Origin: Geoalkalibacter halelectricus
Lineage (GTDB): Bacteria > Desulfobacterota > Desulfuromonadia > Desulfuromonadales > Geoalkalibacteraceae
Direction: 5' to 3'
Assembly (NCBI RefSeq): GCF_025263685.1
Contig: NZ_CP092109.1
Span: 496,001 to 560,000 of the forward strand
Length of the DNA: 64,000 bases
Shown here: one piece after another, positions 39,239 to 51,300 of the stretch
Layout: each line of letters opens with the position of its first letter
Numbering within the stretch: the stretch's first letter is position 1
Notes under the pieces: model-generated
Told to the model about the DNA's origin: nothing
Seen by the model: the letters and a program-made list of their open reading frames with translations, nothing else
Databases searched by the model: none
Program-made: the position numbers and the translations under genes

Positions 39239-42200
39239 ATGGATTCGCAGGACACCACCGACATCGCTCACGCCACCAGTCGCTCCCTGTGTCAACAGCT
39301 GCGCGGCGGCGCCCGCCGCCTGGAGGTTCACGGCCTGGCCGGCTCGGCCGGAGCCTACCTGCTGCGCGCCCTGCTGCGCGACAACCAGGGCCCGCTCTTT
39401 ATTCTCACCCCCGACCAGAAAAGCGCCGAGCAACTTGCCGACGACCTGAGCTTTTACGCGGGCGAGGCCGCCGCCGTCGAGTTGTTTCCCCAATGGGAGG
39501 TGCCACCCTTCGAGCCCCTCTCGCCCCACCCGGAAGTCGAGGCACGCCGCATCGCCACGCTCCACGCTCTGCTTGAGGGGCGCCCGCGCGCCGTGGTGCT
39601 GCCGGTGCGTGCGGCCATGCAGCGCCTCATTGCGCGCCCGATCCTGGCCGACTTGAGCCTCAAGCTGATCGCCGAGGAAGAATACGAGCGCGCGGCGCTG
39701 CTCGAACGACTGGGCCATCTGGGCTACCAGGCGACGCCCCTGTGCGAGGATCGCGGCACCTTCAGCGTGCGCGGCGACCTCATCGACCTGTTTCCACCCA
39801 CCAGCGCCGAGCCGGTGCGGCTGGAGTTCTTCGGCGATTTCATCGAGCGCATGCGCCCCTTTGATCCGGCCACCCAACGCTCGCGCGACCAGGAACTCGA
39901 CGAACTGATCGTGCTGCCGGCGCGTGAACTGGTGCTCGCCGGGCGCCACTGGGAAACCTTCACCCGCGCCTTCAAGGAGCGCTGCGACGCCCTCGATCTT
40001 CCACGTCCGCGCCGCGAGCAGATGCTCGAGGCCCTGCGCGAGGGGCTGCTGCCGCCCGGCAGCCATTTTCTGCTGCCCTTCAACTATCCGGGGCTGGAAA
40101 CCTTTTTCGATTACGCCGGCGCGGGCACCTGGGTGCTGGTCGATCCGGCGGCCGTGGAGCAGGAGGCCGACAGCTTCGCCGCCGAGGCCATCCAAGGGGC
40201 AGCGCGCGCGGCGGACAAGGCCGATCCCTACCCCGAGTGGCACAGTCTCTACCTCTCGGCGCGCGAGTTGGAGGAGCACCTGCGCCCCCACCCGCGCATC
40301 GACTTCTGTGGGCTGCAGGTCTACCGCCTGGGGGAAGACCGCATCCGCTGCCGCTTTAACGCCCAGGGCAACAACGACCTGCGCGCCGCCTTGAGGCGCG
40401 AGGGCGGCACCCTGGAACCCCTGGTGGAGCACCTGCGCGAATGGAGCGCGCAACAGTGGCGGATCCTTCTGGTCTGCCACCAGCGCGGCCAAGCCGAACG
40501 CCTGCGCGACCTGCTCGCCGAACACGACGTCGCCCTGACCTTCGCACCCTCGGGCGGCCTCGATCAAGCCCGGCGCGGCGAGATTCTGCTGACCCTGGGT
40601 GAGCTCTCCGCCGGCCTGCGCCTGCCCGATGAGCGCCTGGCCGTGGTCACCGAGGAAGAGGTGTTCGGTCCCCGCGTGCGGCGCCGGGGGCGCTCCGAGG
40701 CCCGCGCCCGCGCCATGCTCTCGACCCTCGCCGAGTTGCGCGAGGGCGACTACATCGTGCACACCGACCACGGCATCGGCATCTACCGCGGCCTGCGCCA
40801 CCTCGGCCTCAACCAGATCCGCGGCGACTTCCTGCATCTCGAATACGCCGGCGGCGACAAGCTCTACCTGCCCGTCGATCGCATCGAAAAGGTGCAGAAA
40901 TACGTCGCCGCCGAGGGCCATACCCCGCGCCTCGACAAGATGGGCGGCCAGGGCTGGGAAAAAGCGCGGCTGCGGGCGCGCGCCGCCGCCGAGGAACTGG
41001 CCCGTGAGCTGCTGCAGATCTACGCGCGCCGCGAGATGTCCGACGCCTTTAAGTTCTCGCCCCCCGACCGGCTCTATCGCGAATTCGAGGCGGCCTTTCC
41101 CTACGAGGAAACCCCCGACCAGCAGCAGGCCATCGACGAGGTGCTCGCCGACATGGCGCAGCACAAGCCCATGGATCGCATCGTGTGCGGCGACGTCGGT
41201 TACGGCAAGACCGAGGTGGCGATCCGCGCCGCCTTCAAGGCGGTGGAGGACGGCAAGCAGGTGGCGCTCCTGGTGCCCACCACGGTGCTCGCCCGCCAGC
41301 ACTGGCAGACCTTTCGCGAGCGCCTCAGCGACTATCCCCTGAGCGTCGAGATGGTGTCGCGTTTTCGCAGCCCCGCCGAGGTGCGCGAGGTGCTCGAACG
41401 CACCGCCGCCGGCAAGGTCGACATCCTCATCGGCACCCACCGCCTCATCCAGCGCGACGTCAAATTCAAGGATCTCGGCCTGCTGATCATCGACGAGGAG
41501 CAGCGCTTCGGCGTCAGCCACAAGGAAAAGCTCAAGAAAATGCGCGCCGCCGTGGACGTGCTGACCCTCACCGCCACGCCCATCCCGCGCACCCTGCACA
41601 TGAGCCTCGCCGGGCTGCGCGACCTCTCGGTGATCGACACCCCGCCGGTGGATCGGCTGGCGGTGCGAACCTACGTCACGCGCTTTGACGACGACGTGAT
41701 CCGCGACGCCATCCTGCGCGAACTGCGGCGCGGCGGCCAGGTGTTCTTCGTCCACAACCGCGTGCAGAACATCGACGCCATGGCCGAATTCATCCAGACC
41801 CTGGTGCCCGAGGCCAAGGTTGCGGTGGGCCACGGCCAGATGGGCGAAAAGCAGCTCGAGGAGGTGATGGTCGGCTTCATCGAGGGCAAAAGCAACGTAC
41901 TGGTGTGCAGCACCATCATCGAAAACGGCCTCGACATCCCACGCGCCAACACCATCCTCATCAACCGCGCCGACTGCTTCGGCCTGGCCCAGCTCTACCA
42001 GTTGCGCGGCCGAGTGGGGCGCTCGCGCCACCGCGCCTACGCCTACCTGCTCATCCCCGGCGAGGCGACCCTGACCCGCGAGGCGCGCGAGCGGCTGCGC
42101 ATCCTGCAGGAGCTCTCCGATCTCGGCGCCGGCTTTCGCATCGCCAGCCACGATCTCGAGCTGCGCGGCGCCGGTGATCTGCTCGGCGCCAACCAATCGG

Positions 42201-42733
42201 GACAGATCGCCGCCATCGGCTTCGAGATGTATACCGACCTGCTCGAAGAGACCATCGCCGAACTCAAGGGCCTGGAGCGCGAGGAAAAGATCGACCCGGA
42301 AATCCGCCTCGGCCTGAGCGCCTTTTTACCCGAGAAATACATGCCCGATCCCAACCAGCGCCTGGTGTTCTACAAGAAGCTCGCCGCCGCCGACGACGAC
42401 GAGACCCTCTATGCCCTCGCCGATGAATTGCGCGACCGCTACGGCGAGTTGCCCGATCCGGCGCAACTGCTGCTCGAGGTGATGAAGCTGCGCGTGCTGA
42501 TGAAAAAACTGCGCGTCGAATTGGCCGAGTACACCGGACGCCACCTGCTGCTCGGCTTTCACTCCGCCACCCCGGTTCCGCCGGAGCGCATCCTTGAGCG
42601 GCTGCAAGATCCGCGCGGCGGCTGCAGCTTCACCCCCGATTATCGCCTGAGCATCGACATCGGCCGCAAGGAGCGCACCGAGGTTCTGGATCTGGCCAAA
42701 AAAGAATTGCAGGGATTTTGCCGGCTATGCTAA
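39239..42733 (+). CDS. mfd: Transcription-repair coupling factor Mfd
   Basis: This DNA translocase of about 1164 residues removes RNA polymerase stalled at lesions and recruits UvrA. An N-terminal UvrB-like region (FPQWEVPPFEPLSPHPEVEARRI, the UvrA-binding fold) is followed by the RNA polymerase interacting domain (EGDYIVHTDHGIGIYRGL). The superfamily 2 motor has Walker A GDVGYGKTE, DEEQRFG, TLTATPIPRTL and QLRGRVGRSRHRAYAYLL. A C-terminal TRCF domain (LSAFLPEKYMPDPNQRLVFYKKLA) closes the protein. uvrA lies 6 kb downstream. The start is slightly uncertain. Confidence 0.95.
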   Translation: MDSQDTTDIAHATSRSLCQQLRGGARRLEVHGLAGSAGAYLLRALLRDNQGPLFILTPDQKSAEQLADDLSFYAGEAAAVELFPQWEVPPFEPLSPHPEVEARRIATLHALLEGRPRAVVLPVRAAMQRLIARPILADLSLKLIAEEEYERAALLERLGHLGYQATPLCEDRGTFSVRGDLIDLFPPTSAEPVRLEFFGDFIERMRPFDPATQRSRDQELDELIVLPARELVLAGRHWETFTRAFKERCDALDLPRPRREQMLEALREGLLPPGSHFLLPFNYPGLETFFDYAGAGTWVLVDPAAVEQEADSFAAEAIQGAARAADKADPYPEWHSLYLSARELEEHLRPHPRIDFCGLQVYRLGEDRIRCRFNAQGNNDLRAALRREGGTLEPLVEHLREWSAQQWRILLVCHQRGQAERLRDLLAEHDVALTFAPSGGLDQARRGEILLTLGELSAGLRLPDERLAVVTEEEVFGPRVRRRGRSEARARAMLSTLAELREGDYIVHTDHGIGIYRGLRHLGLNQIRGDFLHLEYAGGDKLYLPVDRIEKVQKYVAAEGHTPRLDKMGGQGWEKARLRARAAAEELARELLQIYARREMSDAFKFSPPDRLYREFEAAFPYEETPDQQQAIDEVLADMAQHKPMDRIVCGDVGYGKTEVAIRAAFKAVEDGKQVALLVPTTVLARQHWQTFRERLSDYPLSVEMVSRFRSPAEVREVLERTAAGKVDILIGTHRLIQRDVKFKDLGLLIIDEEQRFGVSHKEKLKKMRAAVDVLTLTATPIPRTLHMSLAGLRDLSVIDTPPVDRLAVRTYVTRFDDDVIRDAILRELRRGGQVFFVHNRVQNIDAMAEFIQTLVPEAKVAVGHGQMGEKQLEEVMVGFIEGKSNVLVCSTIIENGLDIPRANTILINRADCFGLAQLYQLRGRVGRSRHRAYAYLLIPGEATLTREARERLRILQELSDLGAGFRIASHDLELRGAGDLLGANQSGQIAAIGFEMYTDLLEETIAELKGLEREEKIDPEIRLGLSAFLPEKYMPDPNQRLVFYKKLAAADDDETLYALADELRDRYGELPDPAQLLLEVMKLRVLMKKLRVELAEYTGRHLLLGFHSATPVPPERILERLQDPRGGCSFTPDYRLSIDIGRKERTEVLDLAKKELQGFCRLC

Positions 42734-42744
42734 TTTGTGGCTTC

Positions 42745-43704
42745 ATGCCTATGAAAACTGGTGTTTTTTCAAAGATCTCCCGCCGCTTGCCGGTGGTGCT
42801 TCTGCTGGTGTTGGCCCTGGCCGGCGCCGGATGCCGCGAGCAGACGCCTGATCCGGAGGCGGCGCCGCTGTTGCTCCAGATCAATGGTCGCGTCATTACC
42901 CTTGAGGCGTTCACGCGGCAGTTCGAACAGACCCTTCCCCCCAACCACACCCTCGGGCAGGATGAGAAGGATGAGCTCAGGCGCGTCTTTCTGCGCCAGG
43001 TGATCGACCGCGAGCTGGCCCTCTCGGAGGCGCGGCGGCTCGGCTTGAGCGTGCCTGGCGAGGATCTCGAGGCCGCCCTCGTCGACTTCCGGCGCGACTA
43101 CCCGGAGGGCGAATTCGAAAGCCTGCTGCGGACCCGGGGGATCAGCCTTCCGCAGTGGCGCGCCGATCTCGAGGAGCGCCTGCTCATCGACAAGGTCCTC
43201 GCCCAGGAGGTCTACACCCGGGTCGAGGTGTCCGCCGAGGAAATCGAGGATTACTACCAGGCGCACCGCGACGAGTTCGACCGCGCGCCCCAGGTACGCG
43301 CGCGACAGATCGTGCTCGACAACCAGGAGCAGGGCGAGGAAATTCTCGAGCAACTGCGCAAGGGTGCCGACTTCGCCGAAATGGCCGAGCTCTTCTCCCT
43401 GTCTCCCGAGGGGGAGAACGGCGGGGATCTGGGCTTTTTCCCCCAAGGCGAGATGCCGGCTGAATTCGACGCCGTGGTTTTCAATCTCCCGGCGGGAAGC
43501 ATCAGCGATCTGGTGCGCAGCGACTACGGCTATCACATCTTTCTCGTCGAGGAGACGCGTCCCGCCCGGCGACTGTCCCTGGAGGAAGCAACTCCGGAGA
43601 TCACCCAATCGCTGCGCCGCTCCAAGGAAGAGATCGCCCATCAGCAATGGCTCATGGAGTTGGGAGCCAAAGCCTACATCGATGTCAACTGGCAACTGCT
43701 CTAG
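42745..43704 (+). CDS. Periplasmic parvulin-type peptidyl-prolyl isomerase lipoprotein
   Basis: This is a 319-residue SurA/PrsA-like chaperone. A signal sequence (LPVVLLLVLALAGAGC) ends in a lipobox Cys. A SurA-N-like helical domain (VITLEAFTRQFEQTL...RQVIDRELALSEARRLG) precedes one parvulin domain (about 180-275, PQVRARQIVLDNQEQGEEIL...GGDLGFFPQGEMP...DLVRSDYGYHIFLVEE). It probably assists outer-membrane protein folding. The start could be 42745 or 42751. It lies between mfd and a second SurA-like gene. Confidence 0.85.
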   Translation: MPMKTGVFSKISRRLPVVLLLVLALAGAGCREQTPDPEAAPLLLQINGRVITLEAFTRQFEQTLPPNHTLGQDEKDELRRVFLRQVIDRELALSEARRLGLSVPGEDLEAALVDFRRDYPEGEFESLLRTRGISLPQWRADLEERLLIDKVLAQEVYTRVEVSAEEIEDYYQAHRDEFDRAPQVRARQIVLDNQEQGEEILEQLRKGADFAEMAELFSLSPEGENGGDLGFFPQGEMPAEFDAVVFNLPAGSISDLVRSDYGYHIFLVEETRPARRLSLEEATPEITQSLRRSKEEIAHQQWLMELGAKAYIDVNWQLL

Positions 43705-43762
43705 GCGTTTTCGGTGCGCCGGGGGCACGGCCCTGCTTTCCCCAAAACCCCATAGGAATCCC

Positions 43763-44725
43763 ATGAAGCACGCTCTTTTTCTACTCCTCGCCGTCCTGCT
43801 GTTCGGCGCCGCTCCCGCCGCGGCCGAACAGGTCCTGAGCAAAATCGCCGCCGTCGTCAACGACGACATCATCACCACCTACCAGCTCGAAAAGGAACTG
43901 ACCGCGCGGCTGGCCACCGAGGCGCGCGGCCGCAATCTGCCCACCGAGGAAGTTCGCCGCCTGCGCAACGAGGTTCTCGACGTACTGATCGACGAGGCGC
44001 TGGTGATGCAGCGCGTGCGACACCTGGGCATGAGCGTCTCCGATGAAGAGGTCGAGGAAGCCATCACCGACGTGCTGCGCCAGAACCAGATCACCCGCGA
44101 GCAGTTGAGCCAGGCGCTGAGCGCCCAGGGCCTGAGCATGGAGGATTATCGCGAGCGGCTACGCCGCCAGATCCTGCGCTTCCAGCTCATCGGCCACGAG
44201 GTCCAGAGCCGCGTCGAGGTCACCACCCAGGACATCCGCGATTATTTCCGCGCAAACATCGACAATTACCGCGGCAATCCGACCCTGACGATCTCCTACA
44301 TCGCCTTTACCATCCCCACCGACGCGCAGGTGAGCAACGTCGAAGTCGAATCCATTCGCACCCGCGCGCGCGAAGCCATGCGATTGCTGCGCCAGGGCGA
44401 GGACATGGACTCAACCCTGTTTATCTTTGCCGACGATCCCGGCGTCCAGGGCGGAGAACTCGGCACCTTTACCGAAGCCGAGCTCAGCGACGCCTTCGCC
44501 CGTGCGGTGGCCGGCCTGGAGAGCGGCGCCATCACCGAGCTGATCGAGAGCCCGGAGGGCTTCTACATTCTCAAGGTCGAGGAGCGCAATCCCGGTCCCA
44601 TCCGCCAGTTCGACGCAGTCAAGGAAGAGATTCGCCAGCACCTGCTCGAGGAAAATCGCGAGGAGCGCTTTCGCGAGTGGAGCGCCGGTCTGAAAAAGGA
44701 TGCCTTCATCGACATCCGCATCTAA
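43763..44725 (+). CDS. surA: SurA-like periplasmic chaperone / peptidyl-prolyl isomerase
   Basis: This 320-residue protein has a cleavable signal (KHALFLLLAVLLFGAAPAAA) and then EQVLSKIAAVVNDDIITTYQLEKEL, the SurA opening. A helical chaperone domain runs to about residue 155, followed by one parvulin domain (TLTISYIAFTIP...GVQGGELGTFTEAELSDAF...ESPEGFYILKVEE). E. coli SurA has two parvulin domains; this one has one. It is soluble, unlike the lipoprotein encoded just before, so the pair may divide labour between membrane-bound and free forms (inference). Confidence 0.85.
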   Translation: MKHALFLLLAVLLFGAAPAAAEQVLSKIAAVVNDDIITTYQLEKELTARLATEARGRNLPTEEVRRLRNEVLDVLIDEALVMQRVRHLGMSVSDEEVEEAITDVLRQNQITREQLSQALSAQGLSMEDYRERLRRQILRFQLIGHEVQSRVEVTTQDIRDYFRANIDNYRGNPTLTISYIAFTIPTDAQVSNVEVESIRTRAREAMRLLRQGEDMDSTLFIFADDPGVQGGELGTFTEAELSDAFARAVAGLESGAITELIESPEGFYILKVEERNPGPIRQFDAVKEEIRQHLLEENREERFREWSAGLKKDAFIDIRI

Positions 44726-44753
44726 GCGGTTGCGCCCTCGCGCGGACGACCCC

Positions 44754-45758
44754 ATGACGCAGCCCCTCATCATCACCCAGGGCGACCCCACCGGCGTCGG
44801 CCCCGAGATCATTTGCAAGGCCTGGCTCGCCGGCTGCTTCGATGCCTTGTCGCGGCCCCTGCTGGTGGCCGGCGATCTCGCGGTCATGCAGCGCGCGGCG
44901 GCGCTTTTCGGCGCCGGCTTCAGTGTTGGCCCGGGCCAGGGCCTGGCGACCCATATCCTGCGTCTGGGCGAGCGCCAACTTGGCCTGGCGGCGCTCTCCC
45001 ACCTCGATGCGGCCCGCCTGGGCTACGGCGCACCCGATGTCGCCTGCGGCCGCGCCATGCGCGACTACATCCAGTGGGCCTGCGATCGCTGCCTGGAGGG
45101 CACCGCCTCCGGCATGGTGACCGCACCCATCAACAAGGCGGCGATTGCCGCCGCCGGCTGCGATTTTCCCGGCCATACCGAACTGCTCGCGGCGCGCTGC
45201 GGGGCACCGCGGGTGGTGATGATGCTCGCCGGCGCGCGGTTGCGCGTGGCCCTGGTGACCACTCACCTGCCCTTGCGCGCGGTGCCCGAGGCGCTTAGCC
45301 AGGAAAGTATCCTGCACACCCTGCGCATCACCCACGCCGACCTGCGCCGCTACTTCGCCCTGCCCCAACCGCGTCTGGCGGTCCTCGCCCTCAATCCCCA
45401 CGCCGGTGAAGAGGGTCTGTTCGGCGACGAGGAACAGCGCCTCATCACGCCCGCCATCGCCGCCGCCCGCCGCGAAGGCATCCACGCCGACGGTCCCCAC
45501 AGCGCCGACACCCTGTTTCATTTCGCCGTGCAGGGCAGCCACGACGCGGTGATCTGCATGTACCACGATCAGGGCCTGATTCCCCTGAAACTGCTGCACT
45601 TCGAGGATGCCGTCAACCTCACCCTGGGCCTGCCCATCGTGCGCACCTCCGTCGATCACGGCACCGCCTACGACATCGCCGGCAGGGGACGCGCCAGCCA
45701 CGCCAGCCTGGCCGCCGCCGTGCGCCTGGCCGCCGAGATGGCCGAGGCTGCGCCATGA
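44754..45758 (+). CDS. pdxA: 4-hydroxythreonine-4-phosphate dehydrogenase PdxA
   Basis: This 334-residue NAD-dependent enzyme of the DXP-dependent pyridoxal phosphate pathway starts QPLIITQGDPTGVGPEII. Metal-binding His are in FPGHTELLA and in ICMYHDQGLIPLKLL; TSVDHGTAYDIAG near the end is also conserved. surA-pdxA adjacency is common in Proteobacteria. The stop overlaps the next gene's ATG by 4 bases. Confidence 0.95.
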   Translation: MTQPLIITQGDPTGVGPEIICKAWLAGCFDALSRPLLVAGDLAVMQRAAALFGAGFSVGPGQGLATHILRLGERQLGLAALSHLDAARLGYGAPDVACGRAMRDYIQWACDRCLEGTASGMVTAPINKAAIAAAGCDFPGHTELLAARCGAPRVVMMLAGARLRVALVTTHLPLRAVPEALSQESILHTLRITHADLRRYFALPQPRLAVLALNPHAGEEGLFGDEEQRLITPAIAAARREGIHADGPHSADTLFHFAVQGSHDAVICMYHDQGLIPLKLLHFEDAVNLTLGLPIVRTSVDHGTAYDIAGRGRASHASLAAAVRLAAEMAEAAP

Positions 45759-47164
45759 GCGCCCCCTGTTTCGGCACCGACGGCTGGCGCGGCATCATCG
45801 CCCGCGATTTCACCTTCGCGCGGGTCGCCGAGGTCACCGCCGCCATCATCGCCTACCTCGAAGAGGAGGGCCTTGCCGGGCGCGGTCTGGTGGTCGGCTT
45901 CGACCGGCGCTTTCAGTCCCAGGCCTTCGCCGCCGAGGTGGCGGAGATCGCCGCGCAGCGCGGCCTGCATGTGTGGCTGACGCGGCAGTTCGTGCCCAGC
46001 CCGGCCGTTTCCTGGGCGGTTCGGGAAAAAAATGCCGGCGCCGGCATCATCGTCACCGCCTCCCACAATCCACCCCAGTACAACGGTCTCAAGCTCAAGG
46101 AATTTTTCGGCGGCAGCGCCCGCCCCGCCGTGACCGCGCGCATCGAGGCCCTGCTGCGCGGAGCAACCGCCCCGCAACCCAGGCCGCGCGGCCGCATCGA
46201 GGTTTTCGACGGGTTGGACGGCTACCGCCGCAAGCTGGCGCAAAGCATCCAGCCCGAGACATTGCGGCGCGCCCGGCGCGCCCTGGCCCTCGATGTGATG
46301 CACGGCGCCGCCGCCGGGGTTCTGGCGCCGCTGCTCGAACAGGCGGGATTTACCCTGCTGGAGTTGCGCGGCGATGAAAACCCCGCCTTCGACGGCCATG
46401 CCCCCAACCCCAGCGCCGATCACCTGGGCGGCCTCATGGAAGTGGTCGCCAGCGGACAAGCGGCCCTGGGCCTGGCCGTCGACGGCGACGGCGACCGCCT
46501 GGCGGCGGTGGACGAGCAGGGCCGCTACTGCGGCCCGCAGGTGCTCTTTCCCCTGCTGCTGCGCTATCTGAGCGAAATACGCGGGCGGCGCGGCCGGGTC
46601 ATCAAGTCGGTTTCCACCACCCACCTGGTCGACCGCATCTGCCGCGCCCAGCGCCTGCCCCTGAGCGAGACCGCCATCGGTTTCAAGCACGCCTGCCAGG
46701 CGATCCTCGACGACGAGGTGCTGATGGCCGGCGAGGAGAGCGGCGCTCCCGGGGTGCCCCTGCACCTGCCCGACCGCGACGCCCAGTTGGCAACCCTGCT
46801 GCTGCTCGAAGCCATCGGCGCCACGGGCGGCACCCTGAGCGCGCTCAACGACGGCTTGCAGGAGCAATTCGGCCCCCTGCACTACCGGCAGGACCGCCTG
46901 GCCCTGCCGAGCATGCACTGCGCAGCCATGCAGCGGCGCATCGCGGCCCTCGCGCCGCCCACCCTGTGCGGCTTGCCGGTGCGCTCCACTAACCGCATCG
47001 ACGGCGTCAAATGGCTGCTCGACGATGACGCCTGGCTGCTGATCCGGGTCTCCGGCACCGAACCCCTGGCGCGGCTCTACGCCGAGGCACCCGACGCCGC
47101 CCTGGCCGAGGAGTTGCTTGGTTGCGGCAGGAAACTTCTCGGCCACGAAAGCGCTCAGGAATAA
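45755..47164 (+). CDS. Phosphoglucomutase/phosphomannomutase-family enzyme
   Basis: This is a 469-residue alpha-D-phosphohexomutase. The start PCFGTDGWRGIIARDF is the family N-terminus. TASHNPPQYNGLK holds the phosphoserine, DGDGDR binds magnesium, GEESGAPG is the sugar-binding loop, and RVSGTEPLARLYAEA binds phosphate. It interconverts 1- and 6-phosphates of glucose, mannose or glucosamine; which one is not clear. It is translationally coupled with pdxA. Confidence 0.88.
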   Translation: MSAPCFGTDGWRGIIARDFTFARVAEVTAAIIAYLEEEGLAGRGLVVGFDRRFQSQAFAAEVAEIAAQRGLHVWLTRQFVPSPAVSWAVREKNAGAGIIVTASHNPPQYNGLKLKEFFGGSARPAVTARIEALLRGATAPQPRPRGRIEVFDGLDGYRRKLAQSIQPETLRRARRALALDVMHGAAAGVLAPLLEQAGFTLLELRGDENPAFDGHAPNPSADHLGGLMEVVASGQAALGLAVDGDGDRLAAVDEQGRYCGPQVLFPLLLRYLSEIRGRRGRVIKSVSTTHLVDRICRAQRLPLSETAIGFKHACQAILDDEVLMAGEESGAPGVPLHLPDRDAQLATLLLLEAIGATGGTLSALNDGLQEQFGPLHYRQDRLALPSMHCAAMQRRIAALAPPTLCGLPVRSTNRIDGVKWLLDDDAWLLIRVSGTEPLARLYAEAPDAALAEELLGCGRKLLGHESAQE

Positions 47165-47247
47165 ATTCCGTGCCCATGGAAATCCGTCGGCAATCCATTT
47201 CAACCATGCTATTTTGCCTCTGATGCGGATCTCGATTTGGTGAGCGT

Positions 47248-47422
47248 GTAGGATGCGGTGAGGGACGAACCGCATCAATCTAAACGGTCTTAAAAACGAT
47301 GCGGTTCGTACCTCACCGGCATCCTACCCTCTACGGTCCTGACGGTACATTGTGGTCGGGGTTGCCGCATCAATCCAAACGGTCTTAAAAACGATGCGGT
47401 TCGTACCTCACCGGCATCCTAC
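47248..47422. repeat. REP palindromes upstream of the RAYT gene (two units)
   Basis: Unit one (47248-47327) is a large imperfect palindrome: GTAGGATGCGGTGAGGGACG pairs with the reverse of TTCGTACCTCACCGGCATCC, with the CCGCATC/GATGCGG core inside. Unit two (about 47330-47422) repeats the right half (CAATCCAAACGGTCTTAAAA, then ACGATGCGGTTCGTACCTCA) after a different left part (CTCTACGGTCCTGACGGTAC). These are BIME-like repeats bound and probably mobilised by the RAYT enzyme. Confidence 0.85.
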
Positions 47423-47487
47423 GGGATATGGATTTGCCGAATCGATTCGTGGATATGGTTTTGTTTTGATTGCTTGGGGGGAGGGGG

Positions 47488-48021
47488 ATGACCAATTACC
47501 GCAGGGTAAAAATCGCCGGAGCAACCTATTTTTTCACGGTTAACTGCGCCGAGCGCCATGGCAATCACTTGTTGATTGATAACATCGACTTGCTGCGCCA
47601 GGTGACCCGCAATGTAAAAAATGATCACCCTTTTACCATCGATGCCATGGTCGTTCTCCCTGAGCACCTGCATTGCATCTGGACCTTGCCAGAAGGGGAT
47701 GCCGACTACAAAACTCGATGGGCACTGATCAAAGCGGGTTTTTCACGTCTAATTCCATTGGGTGAAGGGCGCTCTGAAAGTCGCATCAAAAGAGGCGAAC
47801 GTGGGATTTGGCAACGTCGCTATTGGGAACACCTGATCCGCGATGATTTGGATTATCAACGGCATGTCGATTATATCCATTGGAATCCGGTTAAGCATGG
47901 CTGGGTTACACAGGTAAAAGATTGGCCCTATTCGAGTTTTCATGTATTCGTGAAGCAAGGCCGGTGTCCGCTGGATTGGGCGGGAGAACCGGAGAAAATG
48001 GGTGATGGTCGGGGTATGTGA
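47488..48021 (+). CDS. REP-associated tyrosine transposase (RAYT, Y1/HUH family)
   Basis: This 177-residue single-strand DNA nuclease of the Y1/IS200-like HUH family has the metal-binding HLH in VVLPEHLHCIWTLPEG. The catalytic Tyr candidates are in DLDYQRHVDYIHWNPVKHGW, with the WNPVKHG block typical of RAYTs. RAYTs are single-copy, domesticated transposases that cut and spread REP palindromes. GGGGGAGGGG lies before the ATG at 47488. It is flanked on both sides by REP units. AT content is higher than in neighbouring genes. Confidence 0.9.
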   Translation: MTNYRRVKIAGATYFFTVNCAERHGNHLLIDNIDLLRQVTRNVKNDHPFTIDAMVVLPEHLHCIWTLPEGDADYKTRWALIKAGFSRLIPLGEGRSESRIKRGERGIWQRRYWEHLIRDDLDYQRHVDYIHWNPVKHGWVTQVKDWPYSSFHVFVKQGRCPLDWAGEPEKMGDGRGM

Positions 48022-48024
48022 TTC

Positions 48025-48199
48025 GTAGGATGCGGTGAGGAACGAACCGCATCAATCCAAACGGTCTGAAACCGATGCGGTTCGTGCCTCACCGGCATCC
48101 TACGCTCTACGGTCCTGACGGTACATTGTGGACGGGGGTTGCCGCATCCAATCCAAACGGTCTGAAATCGATGCGGTTCGTGCCTCACCGGCATCCTAC
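48025..48199. repeat. REP palindromes downstream of the RAYT gene (two units)
   Basis: A full palindrome spans 48025-48102: GTAGGATGCGGTGAGGAACG to TTCGTGCCTCACCGGCATCC. A second unit follows to 48199 with the CTCTACGGTCCTGACGGTAC left part. The order matches the upstream block. The downstream pair shares GTGCCTCACC where the upstream pair has GTACCTCACC, so each block was probably homogenised separately. Confidence 0.85.
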
Positions 48200-48202
48200 G
48201 CT

Positions 48203-48285
48203 CTGGATTGGGCGGGAGAACCGGAGAAAATGGGTGATGGTCGGGGTATGTGATTCGTAGGATGCGGTGAGGAACGAACCGCATC
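48203..48285. repeat. 83-bp direct duplication of the RAYT 3' end plus REP half
   Basis: Bases 48203-48285 repeat 47971-48053 without visible change, offset 232 bases. The duplicated segment holds the last 51 bases of the RAYT gene and the left arm of a REP unit, and then ends inside the palindrome. Confidence 0.9.
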
Positions 48286-48302
48286 GATTTAAAACGAAAA
48301 CC

Positions 48303-48377
48303 ATGGCAAACAAATCAACCGAGCAAACCTTCCAAAACGACATCATTCACCAGATGGTCGCCAACGGCTTGCAGTGA
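48303..48377 (+). pseudogene. Remnant resembling the N-terminus of a type I restriction R subunit (HsdR)
   Basis: ATG at 48303 encodes 24 residues, MANKSTEQTFQNDIIHQMVA then NGLQ and a TGA. This resembles the opening of some type I restriction endonuclease R proteins (E/Q-x-x-FQ-DII-x-x-M-x-x-NGW). The frame stops where the conserved Trp would be expected, and no restriction gene follows. It is probably a scar left by deletion of an hsd locus at the RAYT/REP site. Confidence 0.45.
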
Positions 48378-48441
48378 ATTTGGAGGGGGGTAATCGGGTG
48401 TATCTGCTCAGGTGCTGTTTGAATGAGGTAATCCGCAAGTC

Positions 48442-51300
<2,859 letters not shown>

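Noticed and set aside
39206-42196. A 996-codon open frame antisense to mfd, and other long antisense frames (for example 3946-5592, 13833-15167, 20465-21892).
   Set aside because: They lie opposite well-identified genes, have Gly/Ala/Gln/Val-rich composition produced by GC-rich codon complement, and lack domains or convincing ribosome sites.
47248-48285. Regularly repeated sequences considered as a CRISPR array.
   Set aside because: The units are long palindromes with irregular, similar spacers, flank a RAYT gene, and no cas gene is near.
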